In this document: positions 53,356 through 62,125 of the stretch, piece after piece
Layout of the letters: each line of letters starts with the position of its first letter
Position numbering within the stretch: the first letter of the stretch is position 1
DNA from: Muricomes sp049840515
Lineage (GTDB): Bacteria; Bacillota; Clostridia; Lachnospirales; Lachnospiraceae
Reading direction: 5' to 3'
Length of the DNA: 64,000 nt
Assembly: GCA_049840515.1 (NCBI GenBank)
Contig: JASGKW010000009.1
Coordinates: forward strand, 372,001-436,000
Made by a program: the position numbers and the translations under genes
Notes under the pieces: model-generated
What the model was told of the DNA's origin: nothing
What the model saw: only the letters and a program-made list of their open reading frames with translations
Database searches by the model: none

Positions 53356-53985
53356 CTATTTTGTTCCAAAAATACGGTCCCCAGCATCTCCAAGACCCGG
53401 AACAATATATTTATGATCATTAAGGCACTCATCGAGAGCACCAATGTAAAGGTCTACATCCGGATGTTCCTCCTGCATTCTCTTCACACCTTCCGGTGCA
53501 GCTATAATGCACAGAAAACGGATTCTCTTTACGCCCTTGTCTTTCAGCATCTGTATTGCAGCCGCACTGGAACCTCCGGTTGCCAGCATTGGGTCTACAA
53601 CAAAAACTTCTCTCTCACTGCAGTCCGCCGGAAGCTTGCAGTAATATTCTACCGGCTCAAATGTCTCCGGGTCGCGGTAAAGTCCAATATGACCTACCTT
53701 TGCCGCCGGTATCAGGGACAACATCCCGTCCACCATTCCCAGACCTGCTCTTAAAATAGGCACTACAGCTAATTTTTTTCCTGTCAGCACTTTTCCTATT
53801 GTTTCACATATTGGAGTCTTAATCTTTACATCTTCCAGTTTCAAATCACGGGTCGCTTCAAAACACATCAAACCTGCAATTTCTCCTACAACTTCACGAA
53901 ATTCTTTTGTTCCTACCTCTTCGCTTCGAATATAACTAATTTTGTGTTGAATCAACGGGTGATCCATAACATGTACTTCTGACAT
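53356..53985 (-). CDS. upp: Uracil phosphoribosyltransferase
   Basis: 209 residues. Converts uracil and PRPP into UMP (salvage). PRPP loop VFVVDPMLATGGSSAAAIQ, the flexible region VPILRAGLGMVDGML, and the uracil-binding end YIVPGLGDAGDRIFGTK are all intact. The start ATG overlaps the stop of the upstream gene by one base, so translation is coupled. Confidence 0.95.
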   Translation of the reverse strand: MSEVHVMDHPLIQHKISYIRSEEVGTKEFREVVGEIAGLMCFEATRDLKLEDVKIKTPICETIGKVLTGKKLAVVPILRAGLGMVDGMLSLIPAAKVGHIGLYRDPETFEPVEYYCKLPADCSEREVFVVDPMLATGGSSAAAIQMLKDKGVKRIRFLCIIAAPEGVKRMQEEHPDVDLYIGALDECLNDHKYIVPGLGDAGDRIFGTK

Positions 53986-55520
53986 TATTCTCCTCCTGTA
54001 GTAAATGAATTAAGTTTATTTGTTAACTTTTTGATTAACATAGATATTATTTCACAGCATTCCCCATAGGCCGTCAATGGTTGTCCATATGGATTGGGTA
54101 TTTCTGTATCATCTTCTGTAAACTCATTTAAAGTATAAACATTTTTTATATTATCATACTCAGAGACAATTTTCCACTTCTGACTTTCATCCATTGTGAG
54201 AACAAGTGTATCTTCGTGCAGGTCCTCCTCCGAAAATGCAATGGAAGTGTGTCCTTCCAGACTCTTCTGACTGCACTTCATAATAGCTTCTGCTTTCTGA
54301 TTTACAGGTTCTGGAAACAGCACTACAAGCCCTCTGGAATCTATTACATATTCCTGTTCCAAATCCTGATTTCTTAAAAGCTCTGCCGCCACCGGCCCTC
54401 TGCTTGTATCTGTATTGCTCAGAAAAACAATCCGCCGGTATTTTTGCTTCTCAACAATTTCAGCGGCGGGAATTCTCACATGCCCTGCTGCTTTCTCCAG
54501 ACGGTTCATAATGGCACTGCCAATCCCCTGAGCCGCAAAAGATTCACTGTATATCTCGGTTACATCTTCCCGGTCAAATTCTCTGAGTATAGAATAAAGA
54601 TTTCTTGCAATAGTCTTTTCATTCTCCCGGGGTCCGATATTTTTTATAATCCCGTGGGTGTAGTAGGGCATAGTCTCAGTGGTGGCGATAATGCCCACTG
54701 TTCTTCCATCCCGGTAGGCGGCATATGACAGCTGCCGAATCGCAAGAACTTCCTCCCTGATTGTGCCCTCTACAATCTTAAGTGCGGCTTTGGGCGCATA
54801 GTGCCTGTATTTCATGCCAGGCGCTTTCGGAGCCTGCTCACTCTCGCTCCCGTAAATTGTCTCATCCACTCTGACTGCTCCAATCACTTCCTCCAGCATG
54901 TCAGCCGTAATTGCACCCGGGCGCAATATCATAGGCGGGGTAACCGTCATATCCAGAATGGTCGATTCCAGACCTATATCAACACTCCCGCCATTTAGAA
55001 TCATATCAATCTTTCCGCCCAAGTCTTCCTCCACATGCTGTGCAGTTGTAGGACTCGGTCTGCCGGATGTATTGGCACTGGGCGCAGAAACATATCCGCC
55101 TGCCGCCAATATCACTTCTCTTGCGATAGGATCACTGGGCATGCGCACTGCAACCGTTTCCAGCCCCCCTGTTGTTCCGTAAGGAACAATTTCACTTTTC
55201 TCAAAAATAAGTGTCAGAGGTCCCGGCCAGAAATGAAATGCCAAATCTTCTACTTCCGGCGGAATATTAACCGCTATCTCCTCGAGAGCCTGCAAATCTG
55301 CAATATGCACAATCAGAGGATTATCTGACGGGCGTCCTTTTGCCGCATAAGTCTTCTTTGCCGCCTCCTCATCCAAGGCATTCGCTCCCAGCCCATAGAC
55401 TGTTTCCGTTGGAAATGCAACAAGACCGCCCTTTTTCAGTATCTCTCCTGCATCCTGTATAATCTGTTCATCTATCTGGTTCTTATCTACTTTTTTTATT
55501 ATTGTTTTCATAGGGTTCAT
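53985..55520 (-). CDS. Threonylcarbamoyl-AMP synthase (Sua5/YwlC) fused to an inactive-looking low-molecular-weight phosphatase domain
   Basis: 511 residues. Residues 20-205 are the YrdC core (GGLVAFPTETVYGLGANALD, AAKGRPSDNPLIVHI, VAVRMPSDP, SAPSANTSGRPSPT) and 220-350 the Sua5 domain; together they make the threonylcarbamoyl-AMP used for t6A in tRNA. Residues 365-500 follow the LMW protein tyrosine phosphatase fold, but the P-loop C-x5-R-S/T reads VFLSNTDTSRGP, with Ser in place of the catalytic Cys, and the DPYG acid loop reads NPYGQ. The domain should therefore not hydrolyse phosphotyrosine. First gene of an operon with upp and the deaminase. Confidence 0.9.
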   Translation of the reverse strand: MNPMKTIIKKVDKNQIDEQIIQDAGEILKKGGLVAFPTETVYGLGANALDEEAAKKTYAAKGRPSDNPLIVHIADLQALEEIAVNIPPEVEDLAFHFWPGPLTLIFEKSEIVPYGTTGGLETVAVRMPSDPIAREVILAAGGYVSAPSANTSGRPSPTTAQHVEEDLGGKIDMILNGGSVDIGLESTILDMTVTPPMILRPGAITADMLEEVIGAVRVDETIYGSESEQAPKAPGMKYRHYAPKAALKIVEGTIREEVLAIRQLSYAAYRDGRTVGIIATTETMPYYTHGIIKNIGPRENEKTIARNLYSILREFDREDVTEIYSESFAAQGIGSAIMNRLEKAAGHVRIPAAEIVEKQKYRRIVFLSNTDTSRGPVAAELLRNQDLEQEYVIDSRGLVVLFPEPVNQKAEAIMKCSQKSLEGHTSIAFSEEDLHEDTLVLTMDESQKWKIVSEYDNIKNVYTLNEFTEDDTEIPNPYGQPLTAYGECCEIISMLIKKLTNKLNSFTTGGE

Positions 55521-55628
55521 TATATCACCATTTATCTTAAAAAAAAACTCTCTTTCTAAAAATCCTTACGCTTCGTCTATAAGTACCAACTGTATTTCAA
55601 AATAATTCCCTTATTACACTCCCTGGTT

Positions 55629-56330
55629 TCACTGCGATAAGTAATTTTGGATTCCTTTGCAGATTGCCTCTGTAAGCATATTTTGATACTCTTCACTGGC
55701 AAGCTTATCAGCCTCCGCATGGTTACTTAAAAATCCGCATTCCACGATAATTACCGTCGCCTCTGTCTTTTTCAGCATATAATATGTATCGTTTGCTTTT
55801 GCCTGTCTTGTATTTTGCGGATCTGCCGAAAGCAGAGCCTCCTGCATAATTTTTGCTGACTTCTCTCCCTCTTTGGAGTGGCTGTAGTAGAACACCTGTG
55901 CCCCATGTATACTTTCGTCGGGGTAACTATTCTGATGTATACTCACTGCCAGCACGGGAGCCTTCTCATTGATGATGGAAACTCTGGTCTTCATATCCTC
56001 CACCTTGGAACCGGCAAGACTGTTTTCATCCTGTCGTGTCATGATAACTTCCATGCCCTGCTTCTCCAGCATAGTTTTCACCTTATTTGCTATCTGAAGA
56101 TTTAAGTCTTTTTCCAGGGCCTGATTTATTCCTACTTTCCCTGAATCAAAACCTCCATGTCCCGCATCAACCACAATAACTGGTTTCTTCCCCTCCGCTC
56201 CTGTGGCTGCTGTTTCCTGTGTTTCATGTTTGAGATAATTTTTGTGTAAAAACTCTCCTGCTTTCTGGCTTCCTATCACGGCACAAACCAATAGTACCAA
56301 AAGCCCCAATATACCGAATTTACGGCGCAA
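55629..56330 (-). CDS. cwlD: N-acetylmuramoyl-L-alanine amidase, CwlD-like
   Basis: About 233 residues from a TTG at 56328-56330 that has AAAGGGG upstream; a longer frame to a TTG at 56375 lacks a site. One membrane anchor (FGILGLLVLLVCAVIG) precedes an Amidase_3 domain with zinc ligands in IVVDAGHGGFDSG, NQALEKDLNL and LAVSIHQNSYP and the catalytic Glu in IVECGFLSN. CwlD-type enzymes trim peptide stems so that muramic lactam can form in the spore cortex. The gene is probably sporulation-linked, as is bofA nearby. Confidence 0.87.
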   Translation of the reverse strand: MRRKFGILGLLVLLVCAVIGSQKAGEFLHKNYLKHETQETAATGAEGKKPVIVVDAGHGGFDSGKVGINQALEKDLNLQIANKVKTMLEKQGMEVIMTRQDENSLAGSKVEDMKTRVSIINEKAPVLAVSIHQNSYPDESIHGAQVFYYSHSKEGEKSAKIMQEALLSADPQNTRQAKANDTYYMLKKTEATVIIVECGFLSNHAEADKLASEEYQNMLTEAICKGIQNYLSQ

Positions 56331-56352
56331 AAAAACATCCCCTTTCCCACAC

Positions 56353-56379
56353 CTTATTGAATATGAGTATTTCAATAAG
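56353..56379. promoter_or_regulatory. 27-bp palindrome upstream of the amidase gene
   Basis: CTTATTGAA (56353-56361) and TTCAATAAG (56371-56379) are perfect inverse copies around a partly symmetric TATGAGTAT centre. It overlaps the start region of the longer amidase frame and may be an operator. Confidence 0.4.
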
Positions 56380-56424
56380 TATATATTCTTGCTATATATA
56401 TGCGGAAAGAAGATGTTTCTTTCA

Positions 56425-58353
56425 TTAGTTTACATATTGAAGGATAATATCCCATATGCTTGAATTTTCCCAGCCAAGTCTCCACTCGGCAACCCCCGCA
56501 AGGTCATTGTCCTTAATCAGTCTCAGCTTCTCTTCTATAGATTCACTGTCCTCAAGCCATATCTTGTACGTTCCACCATCGGTATCCCACTGGGCATAGT
56601 TCTGTCTTGTCTTATCGTCCCATTCGGCCTGAACCCCCGCTGTGCTGAGCAGCTCCTGGGCTTCATCCATACCTACCGCCGTGCTGGTCACTTTATTCGG
56701 ATAATCAGCCGCCTCTGTGCCGGCCTCCTGTGCCAGCTCTTCCTCGGTCTTCGGTGTCTCCAGCCACAGTCTGGAATAGAATGGAATAGCATTCACAAGC
56801 TTTGTATTTGGAACAGACTTCAATGCATTCTTTATCCCGTCTTTCACGTAATCATAGGATGCGACAGAGCCTGCCTCATAAGAGCCGTCAGTGTGCTCAT
56901 CATATCCCATAATAATGACATAATCAGCAACTTTTCCCTGCTCTGCCAGATTATAATGTTCATTATACGGCATAGGAACATAATCATTAACACTAAATAC
57001 AAGCCCGTTCTGCCTGCATTTTACGGACAGCTCACGCACAAATTGTATATAATGCGGTCCGCACTCTTCAGAAATCAACTCGAAATCCAGATTAATTCCG
57101 TCGATATCTGATTGCAGTGCCGCCGCAATAACTTGATTAATCAACTTCTCCCTTTTTGAGGTGTAGCTCAGTACTTGATAGGTTTCATCATATGAGTTGA
57201 TTCCTCCATGGAAATCTCTCAGCGTAGCCCATACATCAATGTTGGACTGGTGTGCGTAATTTACATATCCTGAATTAGCAAGAGATGTGAGATTGCCATC
57301 TGTATCAGAAATGCTGAACCAGGTAGGTGCTATGGTTGTGAGCCCTTTTGTATTAGCTATCATTTCAAGCACATAGCTGTTAGCGGTATCATTCTCCACA
57401 TTATGCCATGCCATATTGATAGTATAATCCACAGATATATTGGTATAATCGGGCTGCTGGAAGTCTCTGGTCACAACTTCTTTTTCAATTTTCCTCAAAG
57501 AATTTTTCTTGGCATAACCGATAAATCCATCGCTGGTGCGAACTTTCAACCAGTTATCCTCGTCCTCCAGTATCCATACCTTGTCCGACTTCTTCACCTC
57601 TGTGAGAATCGGGCTTTTTACGCCTCCCTGATACCTGACCTGGGTATCTCTCTTAAATGTAGATACCTTCTTCTCACTCCAGTCTGAATCAATTACAGCC
57701 CGGTATATCGGAGTTTCATATGTCTTATAATCCATATCCGTATATTGCTTTATAAATGCAAGTGCGATATATGCAGTTTTTCCTTCTGTTTTTAGAATTA
57801 CATAATCTTCACTCTTTTTTTCTTTTATGTTTGTATATTCTTTACTGCCTACATTCACATAAATACTGCCTCCCGGCAGCGTATATAACAGGACATTCTC
57901 ATTGGAATCCCAATAAAATCTCTCATTAATGTAGTCATGTACTACCGAATATTCTATATAGGGAATACCATCAAACAGCTTTCCGCCTGACGTGCCCCCT
58001 TCCAAAGAACCTATCACTTTATCATTTACCACCACTGCAAGGTCGTCATTATTCTGTATGCCATAATATTGTTTCAAATCAGCTTTCTCTTTTGATGAGC
58101 CGTATTTTTTCCAAAATAATAATCCGCCTGCTGCTATGATAACCAGAGCTATGAGGAGAACTGTTCTTATAATCAGATTTCTCTTTCTTCTCCTTGCCCG
58201 GCTGCTTTTCTTTCTTGGTCTTTGGCCGCTGGGTCCTGCGCTCCCCGGTCTGGGATTCCCTGGTCTGCGGTCATTGCCGCCTGGGCGCTTTCTTTGTGAA
58301 TTCTGCTGCATCGCCTTTCTGGCGTATTCGGCTTTCTTTTCTCTTTCGTCCAT
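56425..58353 (-). CDS. Membrane-anchored GH18 glycoside hydrolase with SH3 domain
   Basis: 642 residues. A cytoplasmic, Arg/Pro/Gly-rich N-terminus of about 60 residues precedes one membrane segment (LIIRTVLLIALVIIAAGGLL). An extracellular stalk domain (about 95-240) is followed by an SH3-like domain (VWILEDEDNWLKVRTSDGFI) and a GH18 barrel with TTIAPTWFSISD, the catalytic strand DIDGINLDFELI (D-x-x-D-x-E) and YVIIMGYDEHTDGSYEAG. Related to the spore-cortex and cell-wall YaaH/SleL-type chitinase-like enzymes, which cut N-acetylglucosamine links. It lies on the same strand as the amidase gene, 50 bp or more upstream. Confidence 0.88.
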   Translation of the reverse strand: MDEREKKAEYARKAMQQNSQRKRPGGNDRRPGNPRPGSAGPSGQRPRKKSSRARRRKRNLIIRTVLLIALVIIAAGGLLFWKKYGSSKEKADLKQYYGIQNNDDLAVVVNDKVIGSLEGGTSGGKLFDGIPYIEYSVVHDYINERFYWDSNENVLLYTLPGGSIYVNVGSKEYTNIKEKKSEDYVILKTEGKTAYIALAFIKQYTDMDYKTYETPIYRAVIDSDWSEKKVSTFKRDTQVRYQGGVKSPILTEVKKSDKVWILEDEDNWLKVRTSDGFIGYAKKNSLRKIEKEVVTRDFQQPDYTNISVDYTINMAWHNVENDTANSYVLEMIANTKGLTTIAPTWFSISDTDGNLTSLANSGYVNYAHQSNIDVWATLRDFHGGINSYDETYQVLSYTSKREKLINQVIAAALQSDIDGINLDFELISEECGPHYIQFVRELSVKCRQNGLVFSVNDYVPMPYNEHYNLAEQGKVADYVIIMGYDEHTDGSYEAGSVASYDYVKDGIKNALKSVPNTKLVNAIPFYSRLWLETPKTEEELAQEAGTEAADYPNKVTSTAVGMDEAQELLSTAGVQAEWDDKTRQNYAQWDTDGGTYKIWLEDSESIEEKLRLIKDNDLAGVAEWRLGWENSSIWDIILQYVN

Positions 58354-58461
58354 GCCGCACCTCCTATGTAGGCCCTATTATACCACACCTTATAGAACAT
58401 TAGTAGTAAAATACACATAAATAGTCGTTTTTTGCCCGGCAAACTGAGGGGTATTCTTTGC

Positions 58462-58683
58462 CTAATTATTATTGTTAATATTTACAAAAGTAAGTGATTG
58501 TATGTATCCTTCCCTGTCCAGAATATAATCCCGCATATAGCATCCTTCCTCACGGATCATGTGAGCAGTCACAATCTGGAGCGGACTGGCTTTTCCTCCA
58601 TCTATCTGCATGGATATTCCGCTCCTCTCATAATTTTCCAACTCCGTATATAAGTCTCTGTACGCTGTCTCGCCGATTCCCAT
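58462..58683 (-). CDS. Small conserved-looking protein of unknown function
   Basis: 73 residues. The ATG at 58681-58683 has AAAGGAG with a 6-base gap, so the frame is credible. The sequence (MGIGETAYRDLYTELENYER, ASPLQIVTAHMIREEGCYMR, ILDREGYIQSLTFVNINNNN) is a short soluble alpha/beta protein with one cysteine and an Asn-rich end. No family is recognised. It lies upstream of the GH18 gene on the same strand. Confidence 0.6.
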   Translation of the reverse strand: MGIGETAYRDLYTELENYERSGISMQIDGGKASPLQIVTAHMIREEGCYMRDYILDREGYIQSLTFVNINNNN

Positions 58684-59164
58684 GGTGTACTCCTTTCCCT
58701 GCAGATTCCGATAAATATAAAATAACTGCCCGTACTTTCGACTTTTCGGAGGTTCTGTGACGTACCGCCGGACTATGGCAGCAGAAGATAGTATGAATCT
58801 ACAGTCTTCTTCCTTTTTAAAAATTTTTGATGATTTTGTCCCTGAAACGGACTATGAATTTACTGAAAGTTTATTTAGATAAATGTTCGACTGAAAATTA
58901 AATTCTTTGTATTCCTCCTCTCAAATGTCATGTTATAGCTGCATTATGAATAAATTTTATTTATCATGGAATACTATCTTCTGTAAGTGCAATTATAGGG
59001 AGCATATGCCTGCTTTTCAATGTGTTTTTTGTTTATAACCCATCCACATTTGTTGATAAGAAGTTTATTTTCCTATTTCTCTTTACATATTTTTTGTTTT
59101 TGTTTATACTAATAGTGAGAAGATATATATTTTTTAATATTATAATTCTTAAGGATGTGATTAT
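58684..59164 (+). other. Intergenic region before mecA
   Basis: Contains the mecA promoter (59082-59110). A 35-codon plus-strand frame at 58775-58882 (starting MAAEDSMNLQ) reads like coding sequence but has no ribosome site; it may be a gene remnant. Nothing else is seen. Confidence 0.4.
59082..59110 (+). promoter_or_regulatory. Promoter of mecA
   Basis: TTTACA (59082-59087), 17 bp, TATACT (59105-59110); ATG at 59165. Confidence 0.7.
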
Positions 59165-59887
59165 ATGAAAATCGAAAAACTCAATGACAATCAGATTCGC
59201 TGTACCCTTACACACGCCGACTTAGCAGCAAGACATTTGAAGCTCAGTGAACTGGCATATGGCACAGAAAAGGCCAAATCTCTTTTCAGAGATATGATGC
59301 AGCAGGCATCTTTTGACTTTGGCTTTGAGGCAGAAGACATCCCTTTGATGATAGAAGCGATTCCTGCTTCTGCGGACTCTATTGTACTAATTATTACGAA
59401 GGTAGAGGACCCAGAGGAATTAGATACAAGATTCTCCAAATTTACTCCTCCTGTTGGCGAAGTTTATTCCAACACTGCTGAGGCCTTGGAGAAATTAGAA
59501 GGGGCGGAGGATTTTCTGAATCTTCTGAACAAAGTGAAAGAGGCTGCATCGGGTACTGACGACGCTGCAACAATTGCAGATCCACCGGCACCATTTAATG
59601 TACGGCTGTTTTCTTTCGACAATATGGACCGTGTCATTCAGGTTGCTCATCTTCTTGAACCTGTATACCATGGCTCCAACACTCTCTATCATGATGTGGA
59701 GAACTCATTATATGTGTTGGCTCTGACACAGTCAGACCACCCAAATAGTGAATTTAACAAGATATGCAATATGCTCTCTGAGTATGGCTCTCTTGAGAAG
59801 GCTTCCGGCGCCACACTGGCATTTCTGGAAGAACACTGTGAGATTATGATATCCGCAGATGCAGTACAAAAACTGGCTGCCATATAA
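59165..59887 (+). CDS. mecA: Adaptor protein MecA
   Basis: 240 residues. MecA delivers substrates to the ClpC/ClpP protease. The N-terminal domain MKIEKLNDNQIRCTLTHADL and the C-terminal domain with FNVRLFSFDNMDRVIQVAHL and NTLYHDVENSLYVLAL are the family's substrate- and ClpC-binding parts, joined by an acidic linker. Monocistronic, with AAGGATG-type ribosome site, its own promoter and a strong terminator. Confidence 0.93.
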   Translation: MKIEKLNDNQIRCTLTHADLAARHLKLSELAYGTEKAKSLFRDMMQQASFDFGFEAEDIPLMIEAIPASADSIVLIITKVEDPEELDTRFSKFTPPVGEVYSNTAEALEKLEGAEDFLNLLNKVKEAASGTDDAATIADPPAPFNVRLFSFDNMDRVIQVAHLLEPVYHGSNTLYHDVENSLYVLALTQSDHPNSEFNKICNMLSEYGSLEKASGATLAFLEEHCEIMISADAVQKLAAI

Positions 59888-59893
59888 AAGAAA

Positions 59894-59930
59894 AATCCCG
59901 CAGGCATAAGCCTGTGGGATTCTTTTTATT
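59894..59930 (+). terminator. Terminator of mecA
   Basis: AATCCCGCAGGC and GCCTGTGGGATT pair around ATAA, followed by a T-rich CTTTTTATT. Confidence 0.85.
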
Positions 59931-60056
59931 ATATAGAAAAGTTCTCCGAACTTTTCTATATAATAAAACCCGACCGGGGAGACACACTCGCGCGTAGAGA
60001 AGATGTTGGTGTTGCCAACCGCGCTCGGCGCGAGAGTCCGCAAGCGGACTCTTTAT
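59931..60056. repeat. Structured GC-rich intergenic repeat-like element
   Basis: Starts with a perfect stem ATATAGAAAAGTTC/GAACTTTTCTATAT (59931-59961), then a GC-rich stretch with CTCGCGC/GCGCGAG (59986-60034), an inner GTTGG/CCAAC, and a last stem AGAGTCCGC/GCGGACTCT (60033-60052). Base use differs sharply from the AT-rich surroundings. It lies between the convergent mecA and DUF1858 genes. It looks like a dispersed structured repeat, but only one copy is in the window. Confidence 0.5.
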
Positions 60057-60079
60057 TTTAAAATATTTGTTATAGTTAA

Positions 60080-60289
60080 TTATACACCTGCAGCTTTCAT
60101 AGCAGCGTTAATTTTTTCAACAAGTAATTCTGAATCAATGCCGTGCACCATAGCAGCCTCTTCCAGAGATTCTACCTGAGAAGATGGACAGCCGAGACAG
60201 TGCATTCCTATTTCCATTAAGATGGGTGCTGCATCAGGGTATATCATCAATAACTCACCGATTAATGTATCTTTAGAAATCTGTGCCAT
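60080..60289 (-). CDS. DUF1858 domain protein
   Basis: 69 residues. DTLIGELLMIYPDAAPILME followed by IGMHCLGCPSSQVESLEEAA, with the conserved C-x2-C in a helix-turn setting, and a helical end. The family is related to ScdA/RIC N-terminal domains and may bind a metal or act as a redox thiol, but no function is proven. Promoter at 60322-60350. Confidence 0.9.
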   Translation of the reverse strand: MAQISKDTLIGELLMIYPDAAPILMEIGMHCLGCPSSQVESLEEAAMVHGIDSELLVEKINAAMKAAGV

Positions 60290-60321
60290 TCCTATTCCTC
60301 CTTTATCATATGCTATTTACT

Positions 60322-60350
60322 ATTATAATACCAATTTTTTAAATAATCAA
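60322..60350 (-). promoter_or_regulatory. Promoter of the DUF1858 gene
   Basis: Minus strand TTGATT (60345-60350), 17 bp, TATAAT (60322-60327). Confidence 0.65.
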
Positions 60351-60556
60351 CCGTTTAAAATGTAAATTCATTTTTAAAAATCAAAACACTTCACACTAAT
60401 TTTCTGAATTGTTCGTACAATTGTTTACACTTTTTGAATTCTCAAAAGTCAATCTTTTTGCTGTTTTTTTTCGACAAAAAACCAATTTCATCATAACTTA
60501 ACAAAACGTTCGTTCTTTTTTTCGCAAAAGTAATTCACCAAAAACACATGTTTCTA

Positions 60557-60627
60557 TGTGGATAATGTGAATAACTTTTGTAAAAACTGGATTTTTCCCC
60601 AGTTTTTTGGGTTTTGATTGTGGATAA
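60557..60627 (-). promoter_or_regulatory. Cluster of three DnaA boxes
   Basis: TGTGGATAA at 60557-60565, TGTGAATAA at 60566-60574 directly next to it, and TGTGGATAA at 60619-60627. Two are exact inverse copies of the strong box TTATCCACA and one fits TTATNCACA; all have the same orientation. Confidence 0.6.
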
Positions 60628-60870
60628 GTTGAAAACTTCCCATTTTCGACTTTCGACACCATTTTACATTTTTGTGCATTTTGTATATGGCAACTTTTTT
60701 ACAATCACACCAAAATTCGATTTTTTGTTATGAAAAGTAGTAAATTGTGTGATTACGGAAAAATATTTTTTCCCCCTGATATTTTTATGAGATATAAACA
60801 TTATGTATTCCGCTTCAATTCTGGACTGCAGACAGTTTTATGTGCTGCAAAACACAAGTCCTCTTTATAC

Positions 60871-60916
60871 AAAAACTGCACTTCAAACTAAAAATAACCT
60901 TGAAGTGCAGTTTTTA
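60871..60916. terminator. Bidirectional terminator of the NlpC/P60 gene
   Basis: AAAAACTGCACTTCAA (60871-60886) is the inverse of TTGAAGTGCAGTTTTT (60900-60915). Confidence 0.8.
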
Positions 60917-60992
60917 CTCATATTTTTTAATCAAAATGGACACTGGGAATCCGCCTTAATTAAAATCTGAGATACCTTTTGTAATTATATGC

Positions 60993-62078
60993 TTACAATA
61001 CTCTTCTTATTGTAATGATGGGTGTGTAAGTCGCACTGCATATTCCTATTCCATCTGCTTCATTCATAGCGTTAACTATATTTCCATCTCCCATATATAA
61101 TCCCACATGGCCATCGTATAAGACGATATCCCCCGGCAGAGCCTCATCATATCCGACTGGAACTCCTACAGATTCCATATCCCATGTGGTACGCGGCAGG
61201 CTGATTCCAAACTGTGCATATACTGACTGTACGAATCCTGAGCAGTCTGCTCCATTTGTAAGGCTGGTTCCTCCCCATACATAAGGATTTCCAATAAACT
61301 GACAGGCATAATCAATTACAGCCTGTCCGCTGGATGCCTGAACCTGCATTGCAGCGGCCCGTTGAGTTTCTTCCTGCTTTTTGGCTTCTTCCGCAGCTAC
61401 ACGCTTCTCCTCTTCCTCCTTGGATTCTGCATGTGAATACTGCTTCTGGACATCTACATATTCCCCGTATACCCAACCAGAAGTATCACCTATCTGAATT
61501 GGATACCATCCATTTACAGCTTCTCCGATTACATTATACTGCTGATCTGCGGTAACCTGCGTCAGCACATCTGCTGAAGTTCCCTGACCATTTCTTACAT
61601 TTAACACGCTTACTTTTACTTTTGCCTGATTCTGTTCATACTGCCCTGCATGTTGCTCGGCTGCTTTGCCTGTAAACAGGCTGTCTGCAGGTACATATCC
61701 TTCTACAGAACCAGATTTAATCTTCGTCCAGTTTCCATTATATTCAAGCACCTCGGCTGCACAATTGCTGTATAGCTTTCCCAGCCAGTTACTTGTTTCA
61801 TCTGGGGCACTTCTAATATAAGTATAATCACTTACATTAGAAAATGCCATATTCAAATACTCGCCCTCATTATTTTGTACCAGATATAAGTCTATATTAT
61901 TTTTTACGTCTACCTGGTAACTTTCTTTTAGTACCGATTCGATTCCTGCAACTGGTATAACCGAGACGCCCTCCGAAGAATCATCCGCCGCGTTTACCTT
62001 CATCACACTCCCCGAAATCATAATCGTTCCTGCTAAAGCAGAAAGAATCAATTTCTGCTTTACACTTGTTGTTTTCAT
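60993..62078 (-). CDS. Secreted NlpC/P60 (C40) peptidoglycan endopeptidase with two SH3 domains
   Basis: 361 residues. Signal peptide (LILSALAGTIMISGSVMKVN), first SH3 domain (SAPDETSNWLGKLYSNCAAE, WTKIKSGSVEGYVPADSLF), second SH3 domain (LNVRNGQGTSADVLTQVTAD, GWYPIQIGDTSGWVYGEYV), a short Glu/Ala/Lys helix, then the C40 domain: catalytic Cys in GADCSGFVQSVYAQFG, His in YDGHVGLYMGDG and a polar third residue at NIVNAMNEADG. It cuts cell-wall stem peptides. It has a consensus promoter and a WalR-like repeat just downstream of it, fitting cell-wall-stress control. Confidence 0.92.
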   Translation of the reverse strand: MKTTSVKQKLILSALAGTIMISGSVMKVNAADDSSEGVSVIPVAGIESVLKESYQVDVKNNIDLYLVQNNEGEYLNMAFSNVSDYTYIRSAPDETSNWLGKLYSNCAAEVLEYNGNWTKIKSGSVEGYVPADSLFTGKAAEQHAGQYEQNQAKVKVSVLNVRNGQGTSADVLTQVTADQQYNVIGEAVNGWYPIQIGDTSGWVYGEYVDVQKQYSHAESKEEEEKRVAAEEAKKQEETQRAAAMQVQASSGQAVIDYACQFIGNPYVWGGTSLTNGADCSGFVQSVYAQFGISLPRTTWDMESVGVPVGYDEALPGDIVLYDGHVGLYMGDGNIVNAMNEADGIGICSATYTPIITIRRVL

Positions 62079-62125
62079 ATAAAACCTCCTTATAAGTGTT
62101 TTTATCTTTTGTAGGAAGTTCTAAT

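Larger units (their letters stand above)
60290..60992. other. AT-rich 700-bp intergenic region with DnaA boxes
   Basis: No gene is seen. It holds the DUF1858 promoter, three DnaA boxes at 60557-60627, an AGTAGTAAAT stretch at 60735-60744 like a DnaA-trio, and the NlpC/P60 terminator at 60871-60916. The sequence is unusually AT-rich with repeated short motifs such as TTTCGAC. Confidence 0.6.

Noticed and set aside
58775..58882. 35-codon plus-strand frame starting MAAEDSMNLQ
   Set aside because: It reads like coding sequence but has no ribosome site or promoter; at best a remnant, so not listed as a gene.
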